Source: Nothopassalora personata | Taxonomy: Eukaryota > Ascomycota > Dothideomycetes > Mycosphaerellales > Mycosphaerellaceae | DNA: 64,000 nucleotides | Direction: 5' to 3' | NCBI GenBank assembly: GCA_033816765.1 | Contig: CM066291.1 | Coordinates: forward strand, 1,612,001 to 1,676,000 | In this document: positions 53,462-64,000 of the stretch, one piece after another | How the letters are laid out: each line of letters opens with the position of its first letter | Numbering within the stretch: position 1 is the first letter of the stretch | Notes under the pieces: generated by a model | What the model was told of the DNA's origin: nothing | Database searches by the model: none | What the model saw: only the letters and a program-made list of their open reading frames with translations | Position numbers and translations under genes: made by a program

Positions 53462-55898
53462 GTCCTTATATCTAGCTACCGAAGGGTTAAGGCCTAAATG
53501 CATAACCTATGCCCTTATTTTCGCGCCTTACGCGGCATTCGTAGGCACCTTATATTCGACTACTATACGCGTAGCCTTCGCGGATCCTTCCGCCGGCTTA
53601 TACCGTCTTTACTAACGCCTTATATTCGGCTACTATACGCGTAGTATTTGCGAGTCCTTATACTAGCTCCTAGCTATTATACTCTTCTAGCTAGCCCTTC
53701 TATCGTACTAGGTACTACACTTTACCCTTATACTTACGCTTTCCTAGTACTACCTCTACTTTATATTCCCCGTCCTTATTAGCGAGGGCTATAGTGCCTC
53801 TATCCTTCTCGCTGCCCGCGTACGGCTCGAGGAGGGATATATAGAATACATTATAAATTCTTAAGTCGGCTAGTAGTACTAGGCGGTACGCCTACGAACC
53901 GATAGCGTCGATAATGCGGTACGGTCTAATAAACTTCGGACCTATCTTCTTCTTTGGTAATGCTAACCTTAGGTTCTTTGTAGATAACAAGACTATATCG
54001 CCTACGCGATAGCTCTTAGCCTTATAAGTCTTGTTATAGTAGCGAGTCTAATCGGCTACTACGATTTCCTAACGCTTCGTAAGCGTAGCGCGTATCTCTG
54101 GTATACGGTAAACTGAGTCTACCGCTACTAGTACCTCCCCTTCCCGGATCTCGCCTCGAGATCCTATCGGTATTAGGGCAATCTTAGGTCTCTAACTATA
54201 CGCTATCTCGAATAGGCTTATACGTAGCGTAGGGTAGACGCTATTATTATATGCAAATTTAGTAATAGCTAGCTACTTAGCCTACTCTATCTAGTTCTCG
54301 CTATAGTAATAACGAAGGTACTATTCTAAGGTTTAGTTTACCCTCTTAGTCTAACCGTTAGTCTAAGGGTAGAAAGCTATAGATAGCTTACGCTTTACCT
54401 ACGCCTCGAAGTAGAAGTTACTCTAGAACTTACTCGTAAACACTAACCCGCGGTTACTTACTATACCCGCTAGTATACTATAATGCCGCACGACTTTGTC
54501 TCGTAAGATCCTCGTAAGCTCCGCCGCTATATATATCTTAGTCGTAGGAATGTATAAGTTTATTTTAGAGTAGCGGTCGACGATTACTAGGATCGTATTA
54601 TACACGTATTCTCCTCGCTTATTTAGCGGTAGGTCCGTAATAAAATCTATAGTAATTTCCTACTATAGACCGTCTAGCCTAGGTAGTAGCTATAGCTCGC
54701 CGTAGGGTCGATAGCGCCTCGCCTTCGAGGTCTAATAAGCCCTATAGTTTCTAATATACTCCCTTATATCCTTACTAAGTAATTCCTACTAGTAATAACG
54801 TTGTAGTAGCTCTTTAGTCTTTACCTTACTAAAGTGCCCTACTAGTAGGTCGTTATAATATATATAGAGTAGCTATGCTCTTACTATATAGTCTTCGGGT
54901 ACTATAATCGCGTTCCCGCGATAGACTAACCCGTCTTTTATATACTAGTCCTTAGCGTCCCCTTCGCTAGGCGCCTACGATAAGTATACGACGTACCTAT
55001 CGTCTCTCCCCTATACGATTTTTATTAGTAGTGTAAGTAGTTTACCTAGGCCGCCCTATATTATTATAGCGTATACTCTTACTAGTAGCGATCGGGTCCC
55101 CTACGGCTCGTAGGCTCCTACTACTATTATTGTCGCCTTATCCTATATCTTCTCGTAGGTAGCGGTTACGCGCCTTACTATAGGCTCGTCCTCTCTTAAT
55201 AGGGATTCCTTCTAGAAAGATAGCTTACTTTATAGCGTAGGAAGTAAGTTCGACGTCTACTACGCTACGCGTACGTAGTTACTACGTCGCGATAGTATAT
55301 CGACTAGGTTACTCTTCCCCGACCTATGTTCTACTACGAAGTCGAAAGATTATAGAAACGTCGCCTATCGAGCTTACCTCCCGTTTAGCTACTTTACTAC
55401 TATAAAACCCTATAGGTTCGTATAGTCGACTAGTACCTAAACCGTATGCGATGCGCCTTTAAGGTACGGTCGCTAATGCTAAAATACCTCTACTACTACT
55501 AGTAGCTCTTAGTTATAGGTCTTATAATTGTACTCGGTAGGTATTATCTTACGAGAATATAAGGCAATTAGATGCTACTTAGTCCTAAATAGCTAAGAGA
55601 TAATGCCTATAACCGTAAAACCTAAGGCATCCGTTTTAACCCTCGTACGTAACGAAGGATCGAAGTGCCTTAGGATAGGTGCTCCGAGGAACCCGGCTTT
55701 TAGCCGTTAGGACGCTTACTCCTCGTAAGCGGACTATATAAGAGGCCCTTACTTCTTACTATTCTTACATCCCTTTAGTAGCTCTATTAATAGCTTTATA
55801 ATCCTCGAAAACCCTTCGATAAAGCGCCTATAGAAGTTATAGAATCCTAGGAAGGATTGAACCTTATAAAAACTCGTAGGCGTAGGCTATTCCTCGAT
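53462..55898 (-). mobile_element. Outer Ty3/Gypsy chromovirus, 3' half (RNase H, integrase, chromodomain)
   Basis: Minus-strand frame continuing from 62912 after the nested element. It codes the region after the reverse transcriptase thumb ([15 protein letters not shown] near 55830), RNase H, and integrase with a 60-codon open piece at 54605-54423 (ILVIVDRYSKIN...VSNRGLVFTSKF, the integrase core). A chromodomain follows near 53790-53680 (KVEVVLGKRKYKGKV then YLVR). Broken by TAG/TAA. The left border coincides with the target duplication of the neighbouring element, so that element inserted at or inside its 3' end; no LTR was identified. Confidence 0.85.
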
Positions 55899-55903
55899 TA
55901 CGG

Positions 55904-56307
55904 TGTTACGGAATGATTCCTATAGACCCTAGAATTATAACGATAAGACGAACACGTAACTTATCCTACCTAAGCGCTTAGACTTAGGGTGATTAGACTG
56001 CTTATGCTTAGACTAATTAGACTGCTTATACTTAGAATAATTAGACTAATTACCGAGATCTACGAATCTCCTTTATATTTAGGAACGCTAAGAACCCCTT
56101 ATAGTTTCGGCGCGTTTAACTTACTGTTTAATATTACTATTTAGAATACACTATAACCTAACCTCTACCTTACTACTACTTGGTCTTTATAAGATAAGAC
56201 AGCTACTACTTTATTACTCTCCCTTAACTTCTTATCGGCCCGAGAACAAACCCGATTAAGCTTATCTTCTTAACTTATAATATTATTAGGTTATACTAAA
56301 CCTAATA
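55904..56307 (+). repeat. 5' LTR of the nested chromovirus
   Basis: 404 bp, TGTTACGG...CCTAATA; contains two to three copies of a ctagactgcttatgctta-like motif near 55990-56040. Homologous to the un-mutated solo LTR at 8805-9213. Confidence 0.93.
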
Positions 56308-59300
56308 GCTTTAAACGCCCTCTACGATAGGAGACGATAGAGTAAACGGGGAACACCCGCCCCTAGTAAAGTAAGTAGAGCCCGACGACCTTAGACCGCG
56401 AACGATGCTATTAATGCCTTAGCTACTTATATAGGTAACGACACCCTTAAGGTTAGTAAGCTAGAATACTACTATAGCGACCGAGACAAGTTCGACACTT
56501 AGGTCTCTTAGATAGACATATACTTCTTATTTAACTCTATGCCTAAGAACCTTAAGCCTATCTTTACTACTACCTTTTTAAGAGGACGAGCATAGCATTA
56601 GGTTAAACCATTCCTTAGGAAATACCTAGATAGTAACGGAGAAGACAATACCGACGGAATCTTTAGGTTATATAACTATCTTAAGTATACTATAAAGAGC
56701 GTCTTTAGTATCTCTAATAAGATTACTACTGCCGTTCGTGTTATTTAGCATTTAACTAGAAGACATCTACTACTAAATATACTACTAAATTCTAGGAATA
56801 CGCGTAACTTACCGATTAGGACGACGAAGCACTTTAAGTTATATACCGGAGAGAACTAAAGGGGTATATTAAGGACGAGTTAATAAGGGACGGTCGGAAG
56901 ATTGATAGCTTAGGCGACCTCGTTAGAGTTACGATTAATCTTAACGATAAGCTCTACGAGAGAGCTATAGAACGACGATACGACTCTAAGGTATCCGGAA
57001 AGGCTAGATACATACTAGGCTATAATAACCGTAATAGAGGCTTCTACGACAACTATAACAATAAGCCTAGGGACAAACCGTACTACGGACTATAGCTAAT
57101 AGAACTCGACGTTACCAAGAAAGGTCATAAGATTAGGAATAGTAACGGGAATAGAGCATCCCGGAGTTCGAGAGAAACATAAACTTACTACGGATATAGT
57201 AAACCTAGCTACCTAGTAAGGGACTGCCGCGGTAAGAATATAGTACGCCGCGAACAGTTTAACATAATATAACCCTAAACTAGTAAATCTAAGAGTAGCG
57301 TTAGATCTTAAGGAGATACCGACTATACTCGGAGAGTAGGGAAGAGAGCTAGTAATAGAAGCATGACGCCTCTCCTAGACCCCTCGGAAGGACGAGGAGG
57401 ATACTATAGGTAGCAAATAGTAGTTATTCTATTTAATGCGAAGAACTAACTACGACAGTTTAATATAATAACACGAAGAGTCGACTACGAGATTGAATCC
57501 GAGTCTTAAAATAGTTATAGAAGCCTTTATTAGCGATTCTATTACTAAGACTCGTGTTAAGTTTACTACGCCGCGAAGTTAGGCGTAGGGTATTAGCCTT
57601 AATAACTAAGAGGAACCCTAGGAGCGACGTATAGGCAAAACGCTACGCTCCGAGAAGTAGACATCGACGAGTCCTACTTTAACGACGATAGAAGCGATAA
57701 AGAGAACTAGGACCTAGGATAGAACGGATCGTAGTTACCGGAACTATAGGAAGAAAGTTAAGAAACTACCGGGCTAGATACTATCGAGGAAGACTAGGAT
57801 CCGGAAGAATTAAGCGAAGAAGATTCCTCCGAAGGAGAAGAGAGCGACACTAACGACGACAACAAATAACTAACCTTTACGATTAACGTACCTAAGAAAT
57901 TATACAATATAATCGTATACCTATAAAGAAGGCACGAGGAATTCCTACCTAAGATAGGCGAACGAAGGATGCTATACTCTATTAAGTTTAATAAGATACT
58001 CGACACCCTACGAGGCATAGCCTAGAGATACCCACTTATAGAAACAACCGAGAATCTAGTAACCGCCGTTATAGAACGACTACCGATAGGGAGCCGAATA
58101 ATAAGAACCGGATATCTTATACCGTTAGGAACATTTATATCGAATAAATTACGCAACGTAGTGCAATACGTATGCGCACTCTACTTAGAAACGTAGAAGA
58201 TCTAGGAACGTTACCGAATATAGGTATAGATATAGAAAGGCTCGCGCTAGGTTTAAGCGGAGGCCTCGAGACACGAAGCACGACGTTCTATATACGAATA
58301 GGGAAAAGGATCGACTCCCTAGGAATAAGCGACCGAAGGGAGTTATATAACACCGAAAAGGCTTAAGCATTACTAACGATAATAGTGTTTCGAACTAAGA
58401 TTATTGTTAACGGGCATAAGATAGATACTATAATAGATTCCGGAGCAAGCGGGAACTTTACCTCCGAATCATTTATTATAAGACATAGGATCGCTACCTA
58501 GAAGAAAAAAGAGGGTTATAAATTAATTACGGTAGACGGATTATCCTTACCTAGTATAGAGCGCGAGACGATACTGCTACTACTTACTATCTAACGGCAC
58601 TACGAGGAGATTATCTTAGATATTACTAACATAGCTAGTTATAATATCGTACTAGGTATGCCTTAGTTAAGAAAGCACAATCTAGTAATCGACTAGAGAA
58701 GAGGAGTACTTATATTTGGGGAATACGACTATATTATCGATATTTAGCCTACGTAGCGGTAGCGTTCGCTAGTAGATAAGGTAAAGAGACAGCTAAATAG
58801 GATATAGCTTACGCCGAATAGAAGGATAGAAGAACTACCTTCGACCGGGATAGACACTAGCGTAGGGCCGTCGGGTTACGAAGTTACTAGTAGTAATAGA
58901 AGTAACGTACTATTAAAGAATACTAACATCTTAGAGTTAAGTATTCCTAAGGAGTATCGTAAGTAGTCGCGACTCTTTAAAGAGGAAAGAGGTAAGGATG
59001 CCTTACCTAAGCACTAACTATAGGATTATAAGATAAACATTTAGCTAGGGAAAGAGCCTCTATAGGGACCCCTATATTAAATGTCTAAGAAAGAGCTACA
59101 GACCCTACGAGAATAGCTAAAGGAGAAGCTAGCTAAAGGATAGATAAGAAGATCTACCTTAAGTATAGGAACTCTATATATGTTCGTTCTAAAAGTAAAT
59201 AGGAAGTTGCGACTCGTACAAGACTATAGGAAGTTAAACGAGATTACGATTAAGAACCGATACCCGCTACCTAACATCGAAGAAGTATAAGATAGATTAA

Positions 59301-61776
59301 CCGGATTAGACTAGTATACGAAGATTAACCTACGAGATACCTTCTACGCTATACGGATAGTAGAAGGAGAAGAATAGAAAACCGCTTTTAGAATAAGATA
59401 CGGACTTTACGAATTCTTAGTTATACTAATAGGATTAACTAACGCACCCGCATCCTATTAGGACCTTATTAACGAAACACTTAGAGACCTACTCGACGTA
59501 TACGTTATCGCTTATATAGACGACATATTAGTCTATACGAAAGGATCCCTTTAGAATTACATAAAGCAAGTTTAGGACGTATTCGAACGACTTACGCGTT
59601 TAGGATTTAAGATAGTACCCGAGAAATACAAATTCTATAAGAAAGAAGTTAAATTCTTAGGCTTTATTATTAGCACTATAGGGATAACGATCGACCCTAC
59701 GAAGACATAGTTAATTAGAGAATGGCTAGAACTAAAAACAGTTAAGGACGTATAATTATTTCTTAGACTAGCGAACTACAACCGGAAATTCATTAAGGAC
59801 TACGTAAAGATAGTAGCACTAATAACGATGCTTACGAGAAAAGACGTTACCTAGAAATAGGGAAAGGAACAGATTAAAGCGTTTAAGAAACTTAAGGAAT
59901 AATGCGCTTTAGCCCCTACGCTTCGACTATTCGATAGTAGTAAGGAAGTCTACATCGAGACCGATACGTCTAATATAGCAATAGGCGCGTATCTAATATA
60001 GACACACGATAGGTAGAGACACCTAGTAGCCTATTATTCCTGGAAAATAACTATAGCGGAACAGAACTACGACATCTATAATAAAGAGCTTCTAGCTATT
60101 GTTACTACTATATAACATTAGAGAGTATATGTCGAGGGCCTACCGAAGTTAACGATTCTTTCTAACTATAAGAATCTTACGTACTTTACGACGACGAAAG
60201 AACTTACCCGAAGGCAAGCCCGCTAGTCGGAGCTGCTAGGACAGTATAAGTTCGAAATTAAATATACTCTAGGAAGAGAGAACGGCCGCGCCGACGCGCT
60301 AAGCCGAAGAAGCGACTACATAGAAGGAAAGGAACTAGTGCAATATAAAGTACTAAAAACGAACCCCGACGGAAGTCTTAGTACTAACATAAGAGAATTT
60401 AATAACATCGTACGAATATTAGGCGACAGGGATAAACAATTCCCTATATCGTAAGGAAAATACTAAGTACTAAAGGATCGAGAAGAAGAATATATACGAC
60501 AATATTACGACGGACTAACTTATAGACACCCTAGAACTTTAAAAACAATAGACCTAATATAACGTAGCTTCTTATTCCTATAGATAAGACTTAAGGTGTT
60601 ACGCTACATTAAATAATACGTACACTGCTAACGAAACAAGGCGGCGAGACATACGAAATACGGTTACCTACAGTTTAGGACACTACTAATAAAACTATAG
60701 GACGAAGTTATAATAGACTTTATTACGAAACTCCTACTGTTAAGAGACTAAGTTACGAAATAACTATACGACATAATACTAGTTATAGTTAATAGACTTA
60801 TAAAATACGTATACTTTATTCCTATATTAGAGATATATAATGTAGAGTAGCTCGGATACCTCGTACTAGATAGACTTATCCGATACTACGGATTCCCTTA
60901 AGCGTTTATAACGGATAGAGACAAGCTATTTACATCGAACTACTAGAAGACGCTTATAGGAACGATCGGAATTAAACATAAGCTATTAACAGTATATTAT
61001 CCGGAGAGAGACGGATAAACCGAAAGGATAAACTAAACGCTAGAACAATACATACGACACTATATTAACTATATATAAGACAACTAGGTTTTATTACTGC
61101 CACTAGCGTAGATTACACTAAATAACTATAAATTAGAGACAACTTTAACGATACTATTTTATACGAACTTTAGGAAAGATCCTAACCTATTCGGAACACC
61201 TAGATCCTATTTATAAGCCGAAAGAGCGATCGTAACGACGGATACTCTTAAGGAAGTATATAAGGAAACACGTAAGGCGATCGAAGATATATAATATAAA
61301 CTATCTTAGTAATAGTAAGACACGAGAAAAATAGCACCTCTACTAAAAGAGGGGGATAAGGTCTATCTCCTTATAAAAAACTTAAGAATAAGAAGATAGA
61401 CTAAAAAACTAGATTACGTTAAGGTCGGACTATTTTTCATCGATAAAGTTATAGGACTAGTTAATTACCGCCTACGACTACTACTAGACGCAAAAATCTA
61501 CCTAGTCTTCTATATCTCTAAGTTAGAACCCGTAGACGCCGAAACACCCTACTAGGAAAGCTTCCATTTCGAGCTAGAAGTAGAAAACGAATTTAAAGTC
61601 GAAAGAATCCTAGATAAGAAAGGTTAGCGATACCTTATTAAGTAGAAAGGATACGACGAATTAGAAAATACCTAGGAACTAAAACAAAACCTACAAAACT
61701 ATTAGTAAAAGATCCGACAATCCTAAAAATAGGTCCGCCGATATAACTAACGACAATCGATCTCTCGGCCGACGAG

Positions 61777-61851
61777 CGACTAGGGTAGGAATTGAACCTA
61801 CGACCTTAAGAGTATAGATAGCCTACGCTCTACTACTAAGCTACCTAGCCG
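61777..61851 (-). tRNA. tRNA-like sequence (pseudogene or tRNA-derived segment) inside the chromovirus
   Basis: Read on the minus strand: a 7-bp acceptor stem GGCTAGG/CCTAGTC with one G-T pair, a D arm GCTTAGTAGTAGAGC (A box), a T arm GTAGGTTCAATTCCTAC with perfect 5-bp stem and B box GGTTCAATTCC. The central part (TAGGCTATCTATACTCTTAA) does not form a normal anticodon stem and is about two bases too long, so no identity is assigned. Several TA steps in the D arm suggest RIP of a former TGGCTCAGTGG. It lies between the chromodomain and the 3' LTR, opposite to the element's direction. Confidence 0.6.
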
Positions 61852-61856
61852 ATTAA

Positions 61857-62502
61857 TAAGAATAGGAACATAACTTATAAATAAATACCCTAATAAGTCT
61901 CTACCCCTAGGGACTCGCCCTAAGGCTCCGCTCTAGAAAGCGCCGCCTAGTCGTTTACGGGCATCTCTAGGATATCCGAGAAAGAAACTAGCGAAGGCGA
62001 CACCTCTACTCCCGACGTCCGCTTAAGAGACGCTAGCTCCTCGCGCGCCTCTTCCTCCTCGAGCTCCTCTAACTCCTTAGCGACGGCATCGTCGGTACGA
62101 CGCTTAGCTAATCGTAGCTGTTTCTAAAGACGGATCTTACGTATCTTTAGCCGTACCTCCTCCTCTTTAATTCTCTTAAGCTCTAGCTTAAGATTATCGC
62201 GCGAATCGCGAAGTCGTTCCTACTCCGGACGAGAAAGACGTATATCGTAATCCTTATAGCGTTTTCGAATATAGGCCGAACACTTTCTAGACCGAGAACC
62301 TACGATACACTTTACTACTACGCCCGAGGATCGAGACTTCTAACAATTTGTGTATAGAGCTATTTTAATACTAGAAATTTTAGTATTATAAGTAAGTCGT
62401 TAACGGCGTTTATAGGAGGAAGAAGACATAGTTAACTATTACTATAAGAAATAATAACGGCTTAAGAAGCTACGGGACGAAGCTAGGCTAAGAAGGGGAT
62501 AG
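61857..62502. other. Non-coding 3' region of the nested chromovirus
   Basis: Between the tRNA-like sequence and the 3' LTR. Contains Arg/Ser/Glu-type low-complexity sequence on the minus strand (about 61960-62340) but no frame I can support, and the polypurine tract just before 62503. Confidence 0.5.
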
Positions 62503-62906
62503 TATTACGGAATGATTCCTATAGACCCTAGAATTATAACGATAAGACGAACACGTAACTTATCCTACCTAAGCGCTTAGACTTAGGGCGATTAGACTAC
62601 TTATACTTAGACTAATTAGACTGCTTATGCTTAGAATAATTAGACTAATTACCGAGATCTACGAATCTCCTTTATATTTAGGAACGCTAAGAACCCCTTA
62701 TAGTTTCGAGGCGTTTAACTTACTATTTAATATTACTATTTAGAATACACTATAACCTAACCTCTGCCTTACTACTACTTAGTGTTTATAAGACAAAACA
62801 GCTACTGCTTTATTACTCTCCCTTAACTTCTTATCGGCCCGAGAATAAACCCGATTAAGCTTATCTTCTTAACTTGTAATATTATTAGGTTATACTAAAC
62901 CTAATA
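62503..62906 (+). repeat. 3' LTR of the nested chromovirus
   Basis: 404 bp, TATTACGG...CCTAATA; differs from the 5' LTR at a few CA/TG-type transitions. Confidence 0.93.
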
Positions 62907-62911
62907 TACGG

Positions 62912-64000
62912 CTACCCTACTCCTATCTATCGATACGCCTACGATACTTACGATAAATTCTAGGAACTCGGTATTTCCCTAGAAGAAGCTATACTTCTTT
63001 AGGTTCGTAAATAGGGCGAACTTTCGTAGCCTCTCTAGTACCGCGCGTACGGCTCGTACGTACTCCTTACGCGTTACGCTATAGATAAGGATGTTATCTA
63101 GGTAGACTACGTAGATGTTATCTACTAACCTAGTAAGGGCCTTATTAATGTACCCCTAAAAGGTAGCTAGTACATTAGTTAACCTAAAAGGTATAACTAA
63201 GTACTCGTAGTAACCGTATCGCGTGCGAAACGTAGTCTTCTACTCGTCTCCTCGCTTAATAGGAATACGGTAGTAGGCATCCTATAGGTCGATTATAGTA
63301 AAGAGCCTAGCGCCCTATAGCCTATCTAAGGTCTTACTAATTAGGGGCAGTAGGTACCGGTTCTTTACTATAATCTTATTTAGGCCTCTATAATCTATAT
63401 AGAGCCTAAGAGTACTATTCTTCTTTAGTACGAATAGGATAGGCGTACCCGCCTCGCTTACGGATCGCCTAATCTACCCCTTCTCTATTACTTACGTAAG
63501 GTGCTCCTTTAAGGCCTCTAGCTTAGTTAAGGACTAGTAGTATAGCGGCTTAAAAGGGGGTTTCTTTCCTTTAACGAGATTAATTGTATACTTAACCCCG
63601 TTAGGAATCTTACGCTTCGCCTACTTATTAGGTACGTATATATCTTAGAAGTCTATAAATTCTTTAGGCTACGAGGGCCCCTCTCCTTCGGGTACTACTA
63701 TAGTAATAACCCGAACACTTATCGTATAACCCTACTTTAAGCTCTCGAGATCCTTAAGGAACTCGCGTGCGTTACGGTACTAAATCGTAGGCGTCTCTAT
63801 ACCGTAGTACTACTAGTTATCCTTATTAGCCTTTACTATCCGATTGCGATACCGCTAGGGTCTACCTAAAATAACTAACGGCCTACCTATAGGCGCTATA
63901 TAGTAGATAGCGTCGCTTACGCGCTCTACTCCTATATCGTTAGCTAGTCGTACGCGAACCGTATAGGCGCCGTAGTAATACCCCTAGTTCTACGCGTACG
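62912..64000 (-). mobile_element. Outer Ty3/Gypsy chromovirus, 5' part (reverse transcriptase), continues beyond the window
   Basis: Minus-strand frame broken by TAG/TAA reads reverse transcriptase: IIDL-DAYYRIPIKRGDE near 63300-63240, TTFRTRYGYYEYLVIPFRLTN near 63230-63170, and VYLDNILIYS near 63120-63090, with Asp-to-Asn in the catalytic box. It stops at the target duplication tacgg (62907-62911) of the nested element and resumes at 55898. Confidence 0.87.

Larger units (their letters stand above)
55904..62906 (+). mobile_element. Complete chromodomain Ty3/Gypsy retrotransposon (7.0 kb), nested
   Basis: Flanked by 404-bp LTRs and a 5-bp target duplication tacgg (55899-55903, 62907-62911). 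Plus-strand frames broken by TAG/TAA: gag (about 56400-57300) with a zinc knuckle in which Cys codons became Tyr (57183-57235, GYSKPSYLVRDCRGK); protease IDSGASGNF at 58433-58459; reverse transcriptase with YIDDILVY near 59510-59537; RNase H to ADALSRR near 60290-60310; integrase zinc finger (60500-60640), core and YYPERDGQTERIN-like block near 60990-61035; chromodomain at about 61590-61700 (VERILDKKGQRYLIK...KGYDELENT). A purine tract agaaggggat precedes the 3' LTR. The reading frame is unusually well preserved apart from the stops. Non-functional as it stands. Confidence 0.93.

Noticed and set aside
1..64000. Reassignment of TAG as a sense codon, because long frames are interrupted mainly by TAG
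   Set aside because: TAG/TAA occur at both glutamine and tryptophan positions of conserved retroelement blocks, only in CA/TG-depleted DNA. The five intact genes contain no in-frame TAG and end in TAA or TGA. RIP explains it.

Overview
The window reads as a filamentous ascomycete chromosome, most likely a Dothideomycete. The signs are short spliceosomal introns with GTAAGT-type donors, nuclear genes of fungal type, and large blocks that carry the signature of repeat-induced point mutation (RIP): CpA and TpG are almost absent, TpA is in excess, CpG is kept, and transposon reading frames are broken by TAG/TAA at glutamine and tryptophan positions. Genus-level placement is not possible from what I can see.

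Layout. 1-9.7 kb: RIP-degraded transposons plus an un-mutated 409-bp solo LTR. 9.7-22.4 kb: an island of normal-composition DNA holding one decayed coding segment and five intact genes: a mitochondrial-type fumarylacetoacetate-hydrolase-family protein (+), an F-box/JmjC protein (-), the translation initiation helicase eIF4A/tif1 (+), an AT-hook coiled-coil protein (+) and a secreted multi-domain GH16 glucanase-like protein (-). 22.4-64 kb: continuous transposon sequence.

The transposon part is resolved as follows. A composite unit occurs three times: U1 (+, 1-7380, cut by the window edge), U2 (-, about 22440-37339) and U3 (+, 37515-45275). Each unit joins a Ty3/Gypsy pol module to a second module ('E2', about 4.2 kb, one long unrecognised reading frame), and the modules are bounded by a 26-bp near-perfect palindrome with core CCGGTCCCGGGACCGG. 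U2 and U3 stand head to head. A 5.6-kb Ty1/Copia element (identical 247-bp LTR lengths, TSD tagtc) sits inside U2. U1 and U3 both carry, at the same base, a 757-bp un-mutated insert with a 14-bp target duplication that U2 lacks; a further truncated copy starts the window. To the right are three chromodomain-bearing Ty3/Gypsy elements: one complete on the minus strand (46677-53456, 162-bp LTRs, TSD tagag), one complete on the plus strand (55904-62906, 404-bp LTRs, TSD tacgg), the latter nested inside a third minus-strand element (53462-55898 plus 62912 to the window end). The solo LTR at 8805-9213 belongs to the same LTR family as the plus-strand element.

How it fits together: the window shows a gene-rich island, including a core translation gene, embedded in RIP-inactivated heterochromatin-type sequence. 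The insert and solo LTR, which are not RIP-mutated, together with the shared insertion site in U1 and U3, give a relative history: RIP first, then insertion of the 757-bp element, then duplication of the already mutated unit.
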